Positions 24,833-33,493 of a stretch of 43,278 bases of DNA are shown here, one piece after another. The first letter of the stretch is position 1; every line of letters starts with the position of its first letter. Below the pieces are notes generated by a model, which ran no database searches, was not told where the DNA came from, and saw only the letters and a list, made by a program, of their open reading frames with translations. The DNA is taken from positions 67,395-110,672 of the forward strand of contig DAOVER010000003.1 of assembly GCA_030668875.1 (NCBI GenBank). The letters run 5' to 3'. The position numbers and the translations under genes are program-made. This DNA comes from Candidatus Heimdallarchaeota archaeon (lineage in GTDB: Archaea > Asgardarchaeota > Heimdallarchaeia > Heimdallarchaeales > Heimdallarchaeaceae).

Positions 24833-25696
24833 TTAATCTATGTGAGGTAAAACCGTTATTTGAATGCTGTTTGTACCTAATGAGTGAATTACAACTGGTG
24901 CAGTTCCCCAATGTAAAACATCCTTAACTTTCACTAAACTTTTCACTTTATTTTCAGAATAATTAAAGAATTTAGTACTACCAGCTTCACATAAAATCAA
25001 ATCATATTCGATATCCTTGGGCATATTTTCGTCTATTTTAGCAATAGCTTTGTTTAAAGCACCTTTGAAACCCGAACTAGCACCTATGCCTCTAGCTCCT
25101 TCATGCAGAACTATCTCAAACATTGGTTTGAGATGTAATACTTTGGACATTATATTCAAGCCTATCTTTTTCTGAATTTTACCAGTTTTGAACAACTGAT
25201 CAAAAGAAGCTGAAGCTCCCACTGTATAGACTTGCTGTCTATATTTATCCATCTGTTTGATGATATTTGAAACAGATTCACCTTTCTTACTAAGCTTCCA
25301 AGCTAAATAAATCAAAGCCCCCTGGCTTGTAGTAGATAAGCCTGATTCATAAAGTGTAATTTTAGCTTTATTCTTCAATTTCTTAGCTGCGATTTTTGCT
25401 GAGTTGATTTGACTTGAAAGTTTTGGAGAAACACCAATGTATAGAATCTCTTTATGGCCTTCTTCTATTGCTTTCTCAAATACTTCCATTGCTTCAGCAG
25501 GACTTCCATAAGCAGTTTTCGGGTAAGGATTGAATTTGCTTAATTCTTTTATGAAGTCTTCTCGATTTATATCAGTAAGTTCTTTATAATCCTTACCATC
25601 AATAATCATTTTTTGTTGCAAATACCCAATCCCCTCTTTATCCATGAATTCTTTCGGTATATTGGCTGAGGAATCGCCAACTAATTTGAGTGTCAT
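24833..25696 (-). CDS. DegV family protein (fatty-acid-binding fold)
   Basis: This 287-residue soluble protein has the DegV two-domain fold. It shows the DSSANIPKEF opening, IIDGKDYKELTDI, the TAYGSPAEAMEVF segment (family T-S-Q-P-S/P region), EILYIGVSPKLSSQINSAKI, and ESGLSTTSQGALIYLAWKLS in the middle. Bacterial members such as FakB bind a fatty acid and present it to the kinase FakA. No FakA-like kinase gene is visible in this window, and archaeal lipids do not normally use fatty acids, so the ligand is open. It is convergent with rnc (stop codons 18 bases apart). Confidence 0.85.
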   Translation of the reverse strand: MTLKLVGDSSANIPKEFMDKEGIGYLQQKMIIDGKDYKELTDINREDFIKELSKFNPYPKTAYGSPAEAMEVFEKAIEEGHKEILYIGVSPKLSSQINSAKIAAKKLKNKAKITLYESGLSTTSQGALIYLAWKLSKKGESVSNIIKQMDKYRQQVYTVGASASFDQLFKTGKIQKKIGLNIMSKVLHLKPMFEIVLHEGARGIGASSGFKGALNKAIAKIDENMPKDIEYDLILCEAGSTKFFNYSENKVKSLVKVKDVLHWGTAPVVIHSLGTNSIQITVLPHID

Positions 25697-25893
25697 GAAG
25701 TAAATTTAATAGACTTCTTTATAAGTTTTAACAAACTTTTTGTTTAGCTATAATTACAATTTCATATAATTAGAATTAGACACTGTTGAATATGCAGGTT
25801 TAGAAAACATGTGTGTGTTTCGAAAGTTTTGAATGTTTTACTAGCTTGTATTTTTAGAGTAATACTTAAAACAATCTTTTCTATTTTCCAGTG

Positions 25894-26820
25894 ATGATAA
25901 TCGACGGGCACACTGATGTATTATATGCTCTTTTTAGACAACAGAGAGAATTTCATATTGAGTCTCCTCATGGTCATGTGGACCTTCCCAGACTTAGGAA
26001 AGGAGGAGTTATAGCAGCTTTTTTTGCAATATTTCCTGCATGGAGTGATTATGATATTGCAAGAGGTGTAGATGCATGGTTCAATTTAGTAGAAAACCCA
26101 ATAAATTCTCTTGTGCACATAAAGAAAGTTGAAGACATAGCAAAATGTAAAAGTGAAGAAAAAATAGGTGCAATTCTACATTTTGAAGGATCTGGGGGTG
26201 TTGATGAAGACTTCTATAAATTAAGATCATATCATCGATTAGGGTTAAGAAGTATGGGGTTAAGCTGGTCTAACCTAAACAAATTTGCTACAGGAGTTGG
26301 TACAGGGGATAAAGAACGGGGTCTAACTTATTTGGGCAAAGAATTGGTTGCAGAAATGGAAAAACTTGGTATTATAGTTGATGTAAGTCATCTAAATGAG
26401 AAATCTTTTTGGGATGTTGTTGATGTCACTAAAAAACCTTTCATTGCTTCTCATAGTAATTCATTTTCAATAAGTGATCATGAACGTAACTTAAAAGATG
26501 ACCAAATTTTAGCAATTGGAGAGGCAAATGGGACAATAGGGATCAATTTTTGCGACCTATTCCTATCAACTAAACTCAAAAATGAAGAAATTGGTTTTGA
26601 TACAATAAAGAATCACATCGACAAAATAGTTGAACTCGCAGGTATCGACAATGTAAGTTTAGGTTCTGATTATGATGGTGCTACAGTACCAAAAGTTGTG
26701 AAGGATGTAAGTTACTTTCCAGAACTTATAATATATCTAGAAGAGAATGGTTACAACAAGCAAGATTTGGTAAAAATAACTCATAGCAATTTCCTTAGAA
26801 TTATGAAAGAATGTTGGTAA
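25894..26820 (+). CDS. membrane dipeptidase-like metallohydrolase (M19 family)
   Basis: This 308-residue amidohydrolase-fold enzyme of peptidase family M19 hydrolyses dipeptides, including D-amino-acid or modified ones, with a two-metal centre. Metal ligands are intact: DGHTD (His6, Asp8), LHFEGSGG (Glu98), VSHLNE (His166), ASHSN (His187) and GSDYDG (Asp259); the substrate Arg of ERNL is also present. There is no signal peptide, so it is cytosolic. ATG 25894 (or GTG 25891) lies about 25 bases after an ACTTAAAAC TATA-like box. Its 3' end converges with the DUF4382-like gene, 6 bases apart. Confidence 0.92.
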   Translation: MIIDGHTDVLYALFRQQREFHIESPHGHVDLPRLRKGGVIAAFFAIFPAWSDYDIARGVDAWFNLVENPINSLVHIKKVEDIAKCKSEEKIGAILHFEGSGGVDEDFYKLRSYHRLGLRSMGLSWSNLNKFATGVGTGDKERGLTYLGKELVAEMEKLGIIVDVSHLNEKSFWDVVDVTKKPFIASHSNSFSISDHERNLKDDQILAIGEANGTIGINFCDLFLSTKLKNEEIGFDTIKNHIDKIVELAGIDNVSLGSDYDGATVPKVVKDVSYFPELIIYLEENGYNKQDLVKITHSNFLRIMKECW

Positions 26821-26826
26821 ACTATT

Positions 26827-27507
26827 CTATTGGACTGGAATAGAGAAATCAAGGTACCCAAACAAATGTGGAAACATTATCTGTTGTTGCCATCTAATTT
26901 GCATTTGTAGAGTCAGAAGAAGTTCCGTTTCTTCATTTTTGTTTATCTGAAGATCTGCAGGGGTGTTGTTATTAGTACTAGTGAAGAAAGGTATTTGGAA
27001 GAAATCGCTGCCTTGAGCATTAAAAGTTTTGTTTCCGATATCTGTATCTGCGATTATTTCTCTTTCATAATAAAAATGCAAGGCGGAGTATTGACCCTCA
27101 GGTAGAGCAAAGGCACCGAATAAATCAATAGTGTTGTTTATTGATTTCAAATCAATTATTATTGGATTCTCTACTAGTTCAATTAGAGTTTCAGTTCCTT
27201 GTTGCTTAATCAGTATTTTATTAATTATCAAGTATATGTGATAGATATCATATGCAGGAGGAACAAGTTTTATTCCATCTAAAGGAATAGTAGCTGTTTC
27301 GTTTTCATACATATCGCTTGTAATATAAAGATGAAGATTCCCTTGATCTTCGTTAATTGGAGGTTCCCAAGTAAATGGATCATCTATGAAATTCTGAAAA
27401 TCTGTTACAATAGTGCTTGAATCTTTAACTGTGATTAAACCAGCTATTATTGCACTAGATATAATAATTGTTGAAAGAATTAGTGTGATTTGATTCCTTT
27501 TGTGCAT
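26827..27507 (-). CDS. membrane-anchored extracellular protein, DUF4382-like
   Basis: The protein has 226 residues with an N-terminal helix (about 7-27) that exports or anchors it. The outer part looks like DUF4382. NLHLYITSDMYENETATIPL opens a beta domain, followed by IYLIINKILI, an IDLKS strand, and FGAFALPEGQYSALHFYY, which carries the LP-x-G-x-Y-x-x-(I/L)-(R/H) motif of that family. These domains occur on archaeal and bacterial cell-surface proteins of unknown function, perhaps in ligand binding. There is no Cys lipobox. It lies 88 bases downstream of the membrane HTH gene on the same strand and could be under its control. Confidence 0.7.
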   Translation of the reverse strand: MHKRNQITLILSTIIISSAIIAGLITVKDSSTIVTDFQNFIDDPFTWEPPINEDQGNLHLYITSDMYENETATIPLDGIKLVPPAYDIYHIYLIINKILIKQQGTETLIELVENPIIIDLKSINNTIDLFGAFALPEGQYSALHFYYEREIIADTDIGNKTFNAQGSDFFQIPFFTSTNNNTPADLQINKNEETELLLTLQMQIRWQQQIMFPHLFGYLDFSIPVQ

Positions 27508-27595
27508 TTCACTTATGACCTCTTATGATTTATGTTCTTCTTGGGTTATTTTTATTCTTCTTATTTAAATTTTTAAAGTTCATTCTGAAGTTCTA

Positions 27596-28411
27596 TTAAG
27601 TTATCATTAGATAGATATAATCAATCATTATTAGAATTAAAGCTAATATCACAGATTGATAGTTTTTACTCTTTGTTGACATATTGATTCCTTGGATTAC
27701 AAACAATGTCGAATAGATCTTGCATATGATAAATACTATATTTAAAATTACACCCACCCAATTATCAATCACAGCTTCTGTATAATGTAAAATGCCCACT
27801 GGTATTAAATATACGAAATATGGGATTATTCCAACGAACACGCCTATCCAGAGTTCTTTGAACTTATACTCTATTTTCACTATTTTGAGTGACATGAAGA
27901 TGATGAATAGGTAGAGATACCAATGAGCGAACGAGATAATCCCGTTTACTATTGCTCCACCTGAAAGGATAGATTCTACTGAGCTGAAATAGCTGTTTGA
28001 CACACCGAACAACCATGCTGTTATAAGAAGAAGAACATTCAATTCTATCAAACTTCTTGATGGATCGCCAAAGAAGAAATAGAATAAATCTGGAAAAGTA
28101 ATCTTATCGATGAACCATTCCTTCTTCTCTTCAACAGCTTCTGGAACTGAAACTTTGTGAATTAATGTGTCTATAACTATTTTACCTTGTTCACTCAATT
28201 TATAGAAATTTTGACTATCTTTTTCTAGTAGTTCTGAGAGGCTTTTTAGATGATAAAACAAACTACCATCAGTTAAACTTAGTTCTTCTTTTATATTTGT
28301 AAACGAGATAGAACCTTGTTCTGATACTAAATTCAATATACCTTGCCTGATAGGATTTGAAAGAACTTTCAAATATTTATTACTTCCATTATCCATATCA
28401 GTCAAACTCAT
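27596..28411 (-). CDS. ArsR-type winged-helix protein with multi-helix membrane domain
   Basis: The N-terminal part is an ArsR-like DNA-binding domain: YLKVLSNPIRQGILNLVSEQ, GSISFTNIKEELSLTDGSLF and YHLKSLSELLEKD. After a linker come five or six hydrophobic segments (for example LNVLLLITAWLFGVSN and WIGVFVGIIPYFVYLIPVGI), resembling Yip1-type or other small integral-membrane domains. Such a fusion would place a regulator at the membrane, sensing envelope or lipid state. Start choice: ATG 28411 fits a TTAAAATTATA box near 28442-28455 better than TTG 28435. It is divergent from the surface-protein gene at 28547 and precedes the DUF4382-like gene. Confidence 0.72.
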   Translation of the reverse strand: MSLTDMDNGSNKYLKVLSNPIRQGILNLVSEQGSISFTNIKEELSLTDGSLFYHLKSLSELLEKDSQNFYKLSEQGKIVIDTLIHKVSVPEAVEEKKEWFIDKITFPDLFYFFFGDPSRSLIELNVLLLITAWLFGVSNSYFSSVESILSGGAIVNGIISFAHWYLYLFIIFMSLKIVKIEYKFKELWIGVFVGIIPYFVYLIPVGILHYTEAVIDNWVGVILNIVFIICKIYSTLFVIQGINMSTKSKNYQSVILALILIMIDYIYLMIT

Positions 28412-28546
28412 TAGAGATATACTTACGACCTCCAATATATAATTTTAACTTTAGAACAATACTTTAGAAAATTAAAGTAAACAATTCATAGAAGTAAATA
28501 AACAGCTATTAAAAATCAGATTGCGATGGTATGCCGGTGAAAAATT

Positions 28547-29536
28547 TTGAATAGAAAAACCACAATTATCGGATTAAGTATGATAACTCTTATGCTAATT
28601 AGTATGAGTGTTAACGCAGCTCCAGACATTGGTATTGAGTATGAGTATACAAATGGAATAGCGACAATCACAACTGCAAACATAACTGTAAGTGTGAATG
28701 CACCTGGAAATGTTCCAACACTACATTTCAAAACAGAATCAGGTTTGGAATATAATGTCATGTTTAAACAGCTTCTAGAATACGAAGATTTGAATGAAGA
28801 TGGTGCATTTCAATACAACGAAACAATCGAAGGATTTCCTATGGTATCATTGACTAGCCTCCAATGGTTGTTCAGTGGTTTCGTAACTGACGAAGTTGAT
28901 GGAGAAATCCAAGCGATACACTTTAACTTCACTTCAGATGAAATTGTAGGGATGATCAGCCCTGATTTGGAAGTAAACATTGCTATGCATCTGTATCTTG
29001 AGGATCAAATTATTGATGGATATGAACTTCTTGGTGGAGCAGAATTTAAGTTTGACTTATTCATTAGTGGTTGGGACTGGGCTAATAATGATACACTTTT
29101 AGCTCTAAGATTTGATATAACACCTGGTGAAGGTTATGAAATCAAAAACCAAAATAATCAAACAGTAGATACTACGATAAATACAACCAATGAAGAAGAA
29201 AAAGTTACTCCATTAGCGGATCTAATAAAGCAAAGATTTAGTATAGAAAATGATGAGAATGGAGCTTTCTTTGGGTATGCAAACCAATCTAAAATAATGA
29301 AAGAAGAGCAACTTAGCTATGGTTCCGTTAATGCATCTGTATCTACTACAGGTGATGGTTCCATGCAACTATTCCTAAGTTTTGAACAGTTTGATGAATT
29401 GCATTATGATCCTTCCTTAGGAACAGACGATTCTAGTGATTCAGATTCAGTTCCTATATCTTGGGTAACCTTCATTACTTTACCATTAGTTGCAGCTGTA
29501 GCTTTGTTGATATCAAAACAATCTAAAAAGAAATAA
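28547..29536 (+). CDS. secreted, C-terminally anchored protein with EF-hand-like loop
   Basis: The protein has 329 residues: a signal peptide (1-24, ending VNAAP), an extracellular beta-rich body, a Ser/Asp-rich stalk (DDSSDSDS) and a C-terminal helix (about 305-322) with a KKK tail. This is a typical archaeal surface protein. Residues 81-92 are a canonical 12-residue calcium loop (D-x-N-x-D-G-x-x-x-x-x-E: DLNEDGAFQYNE). Nine or more N-x-S/T sequons are visible in the exposed part. The TTG start is supported by GGTGA 6 bases upstream. It is divergent from the membrane-tethered HTH gene. The ligand or role is unknown. Confidence 0.7.
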   Translation: MNRKTTIIGLSMITLMLISMSVNAAPDIGIEYEYTNGIATITTANITVSVNAPGNVPTLHFKTESGLEYNVMFKQLLEYEDLNEDGAFQYNETIEGFPMVSLTSLQWLFSGFVTDEVDGEIQAIHFNFTSDEIVGMISPDLEVNIAMHLYLEDQIIDGYELLGGAEFKFDLFISGWDWANNDTLLALRFDITPGEGYEIKNQNNQTVDTTINTTNEEEKVTPLADLIKQRFSIENDENGAFFGYANQSKIMKEEQLSYGSVNASVSTTGDGSMQLFLSFEQFDELHYDPSLGTDDSSDSDSVPISWVTFITLPLVAAVALLISKQSKKK

Positions 29537-29540
29537 TTAT

Positions 29541-29557
29541 TTCTTCTTTTTTTTTCT
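29541..29557 (+). terminator. T-rich termination tract between convergent genes
   Basis: A run of TTCTTCTTTTTTTTTC follows the surface-protein stop and precedes the end of the opposite-strand gene. Oligo-T is the usual archaeal terminator, so this likely ends the plus-strand transcript. Confidence 0.45.
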
Positions 29558-29561
29558 TGAA

Positions 29562-30029
29562 TTATTCTTCATCTTTTTCTAATGGAATAATTTCTATCTG
29601 TCTCCCAAAACCAAAGTCAATCTCTTGTAGTATTCCCTCTTTCATCATCTTATCAACTCTTTCTCTTACAATTCTTCTAGACGCTGTTCCTCTCTCTTTA
29701 CGAACTTGTTCTGTTAATTGAGAGATATTCAATCTTTCTTTTCGTTCTAATGCAGCTAAGATGGACTTTGATATATCGTCGTGTTTCAAGAGTGGAAATC
29801 TTTCCACTAATCTATCTTTTAAGCTCAATGCCTGCGATAGTATGGCAAAAGGAGCTTTAGTGACTTGTAAAGACGTTGTGAGGATTTGTAGAAGACTCAT
29901 CATTTGTTTAAGTTCAGGATTACTATCTGAAACTTTATGCTGAAGATTATTAATCTGTAGAATAACATAGTTAATTTTTTCCTCTAACTCTGTCATTCTA
30001 TTTTCTAATATCTTATCTTCATTCGACAA
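29562..30029 (-). CDS. coiled-coil plus winged-helix protein, third gene of small operon
   Basis: The protein has 155 residues. The first 40 form a coiled coil (RMTELEEKINYVILQINNLQ), then a hydrophobic helix region (LLQILTTSLQVTKAPFAILS), and a C-terminal winged helix (about 90-150: ILAALERKERLNISQLTEQV then RRIVRERVDKMMKEGILQEI). The TTG start has AGGTGA 6 bases upstream, which fixes it. It lies 10 bases after the preceding gene. It is probably a regulator or a structural adaptor of the neighbouring small membrane protein. It is not assigned to a family. Confidence 0.65.
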   Translation of the reverse strand: MSNEDKILENRMTELEEKINYVILQINNLQHKVSDSNPELKQMMSLLQILTTSLQVTKAPFAILSQALSLKDRLVERFPLLKHDDISKSILAALERKERLNISQLTEQVRKERGTASRRIVRERVDKMMKEGILQEIDFGFGRQIEIIPLEKDEE

Positions 30030-30039
30030 ATTGATTCAC

Positions 30040-30354
30040 CTAGTTTGGCATTGCTTCTATAATTTGATCTTCTATTATTTCCTTAGATTTTTTTCTTCCT
30101 CTTGATAATCGAAATAGCTTTATACCTCTTCGAATACTTAGTATTTTTACGGAATTTTTGTAAGCTCTTCTAGTTACTCTCCGTATATCTCCAGGAACAC
30201 CATACTTCTTTAATTCTCTATTCACTCTTCTTTTATTTACTTCTCTTTTTATTCCATTGGAGGAAAATACAAAGAAGAAATACCATGGAAATATAGTGAG
30301 CATGTAAAGAATGTACAAAGACGACATGAAAATCGCCCATCCTTTAGTTGCCAT
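30040..30354 (-). CDS. small membrane protein with long basic tail
   Basis: The protein has 104 residues. The N-terminal third is hydrophobic (IFMSSLYILYMLTIFPWYFF), forming one long or two short helices. The rest is strongly basic (REVNKRRVNRELKKYGVPGD, then IRRVTRRAYKNSVKILSIRR), with a short acidic end. The charge pattern places the tail in the cytoplasm, where it could bind nucleic acid, acidic lipids or the acidic partner encoded just upstream. It is the middle gene of three, with 11 bases to the previous stop. I recognise no family. Confidence 0.6.
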   Translation of the reverse strand: MATKGWAIFMSSLYILYMLTIFPWYFFFVFSSNGIKREVNKRRVNRELKKYGVPGDIRRVTRRAYKNSVKILSIRRGIKLFRLSRGRKKSKEIIEDQIIEAMPN

Positions 30355-30365
30355 TTTTCCGTCAC

Positions 30366-30704
30366 TCAGTCTTCTCTATCTTTGGCAACAGCTTGTTTGA
30401 TCAGATCTGAATCTAAGGCTTTTCCTACAATATTGAATGATTCTGAGAACTTCATAACGATTTCTTTAATCATATCTTCAGGTAAACCTTGTTCATTCAA
30501 CTGTTTGTAAAGGGCACCTATACCTTTTCCAAAGTTTTCTGCGATTTCGGGATCATATAAAGATGTAAATATATTCTTAACAAGCGCAGGAACCTCAGTT
30601 GATACAACTTGTAGTATCTCTCGTATTTCTTCTGGATCATCTACATCAGAACTGATTTTAACCTTTTTTTTGTCTTTCTTATCGATTTTTTCATCAAAGT
30701 TCAT
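30366..30704 (-). CDS. hypothetical acidic helical protein, first gene of small operon
   Basis: The protein is about 112 residues, with a lysine-rich start (KIDKKDKKKVK) and then a helical domain: DDPEEIREILQVVSTEVPAL, VKNIFTSLYDPEIAENFGKG and LPEDMIKEIVMKFSESFNIV. Similar small helical proteins with a 'G-x-P-E-D-x-(I/A)' turn occur in other archaea, but I cannot name a function. ATG 30704 is preferred because GAGGTG lies about 8 bases upstream; GTG 30716 overlaps that site. It starts the three-gene unit 30704-29562. Confidence 0.6.
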   Translation of the reverse strand: MNFDEKIDKKDKKKVKISSDVDDPEEIREILQVVSTEVPALVKNIFTSLYDPEIAENFGKGIGALYKQLNEQGLPEDMIKEIVMKFSESFNIVGKALDSDLIKQAVAKDRED

Positions 30705-30841
30705 TTTTTTTGACACCTCATTATTGTCTAAGTTTACATTACTTGGTCACAAGATTTCAAGCTACTGGCAAGAAGTGACCAGAAAGTGACCATTCGTATG
30801 TTAAAAAATAGTTTTAAGTTTTATTTAATCTTTATTATTAA

Positions 30842-32200
30842 TCAATAAACTCTCGTTTTTTGGTTCTTTCTGAATAGAAACATCAGAAGAATTGATAGTA
30901 GGAAAACTGTTACAGAAAATCCTACAACAATATAAAACATGACGAATAATCCTATTGAAGAATTATCTGCAGCTAATCCCAAGATTAATGAAGCTGAAAC
31001 TGAGCCCAGCAATCCTATAGTGTTAAAGATTCCAAAAGCAGTTGCTCTTCTTTTTATTTCCGTATAAGTACCCACCAAACCATATAGAAGTATGCTGAAA
31101 ACCACATATGTTGGGAGGCTGTAAACAATTAGACTGAGTACTAAGTTCTCAGGAAATATTGCCATAGTAGAATATATTCCTATCTGCAAGAATGTCATAA
31201 TTATTAGCATAAAAATCACCATCTTACTCTTTGTAATTCTACTAAAGACTAAAGAAAGGATAAAACCAGTAGTTGTAACAATGATTAGAAAGTAGCTATA
31301 CTGAACCCACAAAGCTCCTAGCTCTACTCTAAAATAGTATGAAGAATATACCCAAAAACCACCAGAACTTGCTTGTTGGAAGAAACCTATAATCAAAATT
31401 AAGATTAAAATTGGTCGATTTTTGGAGAATTTGATTTTAGATTCATTATTTTCTATTTTTTCTACTTCATACTTCTCATCTTTAGTCTTTTCAATTGTCA
31501 TATCGTTTTTCGCAAAGCTGACGATAGTAAAAGATACAATACATGCGATTACTGCAATAAAAAGTTGAATCGCCATACCTGGATTTTCAACCAATTGCGA
31601 GGATATGATTCCAGAAGTTGAATCTAAGAATTGTCTCAAGAAATCTGGTTGGTTTAAACTTGTTATATTGTCTTGGATGGTAGCAGCTATTGGACTACCT
31701 ACAAGCCAAGCCAAACTGAAACTTGCAGCAATCTCTCCTAATATTCTTTCTTTTTTCCTTGTAGTTGATAGTGTGGCATAAGCATAGAAATTAGCTGTTT
31801 GAGCAGAAATAAAAACATTACCTATTAGAATTCCGATTAAAAAAGCTAGAGGTGTTTGAACAAACATCAAGGCGAAATACATGAATCCTGAAGCGCCTAT
31901 ACCAAGCAACACAAATGGTTTTTTTCCGAATTTGTCAGCAAAAATTCCCCAAATCCAAGTCCCAAAAGCAATTACAAAACTTGGTATGGCACCGACGAAA
32001 CCTATTACGAAGTATGTTTCAACTCCAAAAAGCTCTTTTAACCATACTGGAGCATACGGAGCAAACATGGCTGTTGAAAGTCCTAAAAAGAAGAAACTGA
32101 CCAGAATAAGAATCTCATTTCTGACGAAATTTAACTTGGGAGACTTCTTCTTCTCTTGTACAAGATGATTTTCTGGTACAAAACCGTTTTCTCCAGCCAT
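30842..32200 (-). CDS. MFS transporter
   Basis: This 452-residue, twelve-helix major facilitator has a hydrophilic leader (about 26 residues), then FFFLGLSTAMFAPYAPVWLK, the loop 2-3 motif WGIFADKFGKKPFVLLG, TANFYAYATLSTTRKKERIL, GEIAASFSLAWLVGSP and LYGLVGTYTEIKRRATAFGI. This resembles sugar, nucleoside or drug porters, with no clear substrate. ATG 32200 is about 22 bases from a TTTTTAATAG box, consistent with a short or absent leader. The intergenic T-rich stretch downstream (30810-30840) may terminate the transcript. It is divergent from the PhoU/TrkA-C gene. Confidence 0.88.
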   Translation of the reverse strand: MAGENGFVPENHLVQEKKKSPKLNFVRNEILILVSFFFLGLSTAMFAPYAPVWLKELFGVETYFVIGFVGAIPSFVIAFGTWIWGIFADKFGKKPFVLLGIGASGFMYFALMFVQTPLAFLIGILIGNVFISAQTANFYAYATLSTTRKKERILGEIAASFSLAWLVGSPIAATIQDNITSLNQPDFLRQFLDSTSGIISSQLVENPGMAIQLFIAVIACIVSFTIVSFAKNDMTIEKTKDEKYEVEKIENNESKIKFSKNRPILILILIIGFFQQASSGGFWVYSSYYFRVELGALWVQYSYFLIIVTTTGFILSLVFSRITKSKMVIFMLIIMTFLQIGIYSTMAIFPENLVLSLIVYSLPTYVVFSILLYGLVGTYTEIKRRATAFGIFNTIGLLGSVSASLILGLAADNSSIGLFVMFYIVVGFSVTVFLLSILLMFLFRKNQKTRVY

Positions 32201-32306
32201 ACACTCTGGATATTTAGGCTATTAAAAACATTTTACTTCTATCTAAAAAGCGAAAAGTTGATAATGTTCTAATGCTAAAAGCTCTTGAAAGAGTGTTCGA
32301 TCATCA

Positions 32307-33479
32307 ATGAACGAAAATGAACCAACTAGTGTGAAAGATATTCTAATAGAAATGAAAACGCTCTCAGAGATATGCGTTGATCTTGCTTTTGCATCTTTAC
32401 TATATTCAGATAAATTAGTAGCAGAGCAAGTTTTGGTGATAGAAGAAAAAATAGATGCTCTCTATAAAAAGCTTCTAGACAGGCTTTCAGTTTCAATCAA
32501 GAGCTTGAATCAAGCAGAACAACTGAGAATTTATTATATCATAGGGGAAGCAAACAATATTATTTCAGATTCAGCAGCTGATATGGCTTCTTTAGTTTTA
32601 ATGGATTATCAAATTAAAGATGAGATTAAACTTGTTCAGCAACATATGGATCAATTAGTAGATTTAATAGAAGTTAATTCTACGTCAATTCTTTGTGGAA
32701 AATCGGAAGTCTCAGCAGATCTGCATGATTTGATCGGAATAGACGTAATTGCAATCATTCGTCCTGAAATAGGTGTGATAACAGAATATGATGCTGTAAT
32801 GGAATGTGGAGATTTGTTGATTTTCAGAGGACCATTATACAGTGTAATCGAATTTATTGCTTTAGCAAAAGGAGAGATAAAAACAGTTGAAGAGGCAAGG
32901 GCACATATCATAGAACAAGGTGATGTTAAATCTGTACCCAAGCTAAAATATCACCAAGATCTTCTTGTAACTATGAAGGAAACAGCTGAATTAGTTGTTG
33001 ATTTAGCTTATCTTTATGCTCTTGAGGATTTACCTGATGTTCAGAATCTTATAAGAGTAAATGAAGATAAAATCGATAAATTGCAGTTTGAGTTAATAGA
33101 GGAAGTTCTTAGGTTATTCAAGCAGGATTTGATGGGTCAAAAAACCCTGATGGCTTATCTTAGAATGGCAGATAGTTTTGAAGAGATAGCTGATGCAGCA
33201 ATCAAGATTGCATTTGGAGTTACAGCTAGACATAAACCTTATACAATACTCGAGGCGGTAGTCGATGATTCATCAGAATCAGTAGATTACATTCATATAA
33301 CAAAGGATTCAGAATATGTAGGTAAGACTGTAAAAGAAGCAGAATATATGGATGATTTCTTCCAAATACTAGCTCTTAGAAAGCGAGGACAATATTTCTT
33401 CTTCCCAGAAGATAATGTTAAAATTAATGTTGGCGATGGACTATTCATCAAGGAATACTCTAGTCCTGATGATGAGTGA
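32307..33479 (+). CDS. tandem PhoU / TrkA-C domain protein
   Basis: This 390-residue cytosolic protein is built as two repeats of a PhoU-like helical bundle and a TrkA-C (RCK-C) ligand-binding domain. The first bundle is about 7-110 (MKTLSEICVDLAFASLLYSD), the first TrkA-C about 125-195 (LIGIDVIAIIRPE ... GDLLIFRGP). The second bundle is about 218-315 (MKETAELVVDLAYLYALEDL), the second TrkA-C about 325-385 (DYIHITKDSEYVGKTVKEAE, GDGLFIKEY). This matches a known archaeal family of PhoU-TrkA-C proteins. TrkA-C domains commonly sense nucleotides such as c-di-AMP in potassium or other ion transport control. No channel gene is adjacent. Confidence 0.87.
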   Translation: MNENEPTSVKDILIEMKTLSEICVDLAFASLLYSDKLVAEQVLVIEEKIDALYKKLLDRLSVSIKSLNQAEQLRIYYIIGEANNIISDSAADMASLVLMDYQIKDEIKLVQQHMDQLVDLIEVNSTSILCGKSEVSADLHDLIGIDVIAIIRPEIGVITEYDAVMECGDLLIFRGPLYSVIEFIALAKGEIKTVEEARAHIIEQGDVKSVPKLKYHQDLLVTMKETAELVVDLAYLYALEDLPDVQNLIRVNEDKIDKLQFELIEEVLRLFKQDLMGQKTLMAYLRMADSFEEIADAAIKIAFGVTARHKPYTILEAVVDDSSESVDYIHITKDSEYVGKTVKEAEYMDDFFQILALRKRGQYFFFPEDNVKINVGDGLFIKEYSSPDDE

Positions 33480-33493
33480 CCAGTAAACAACTC

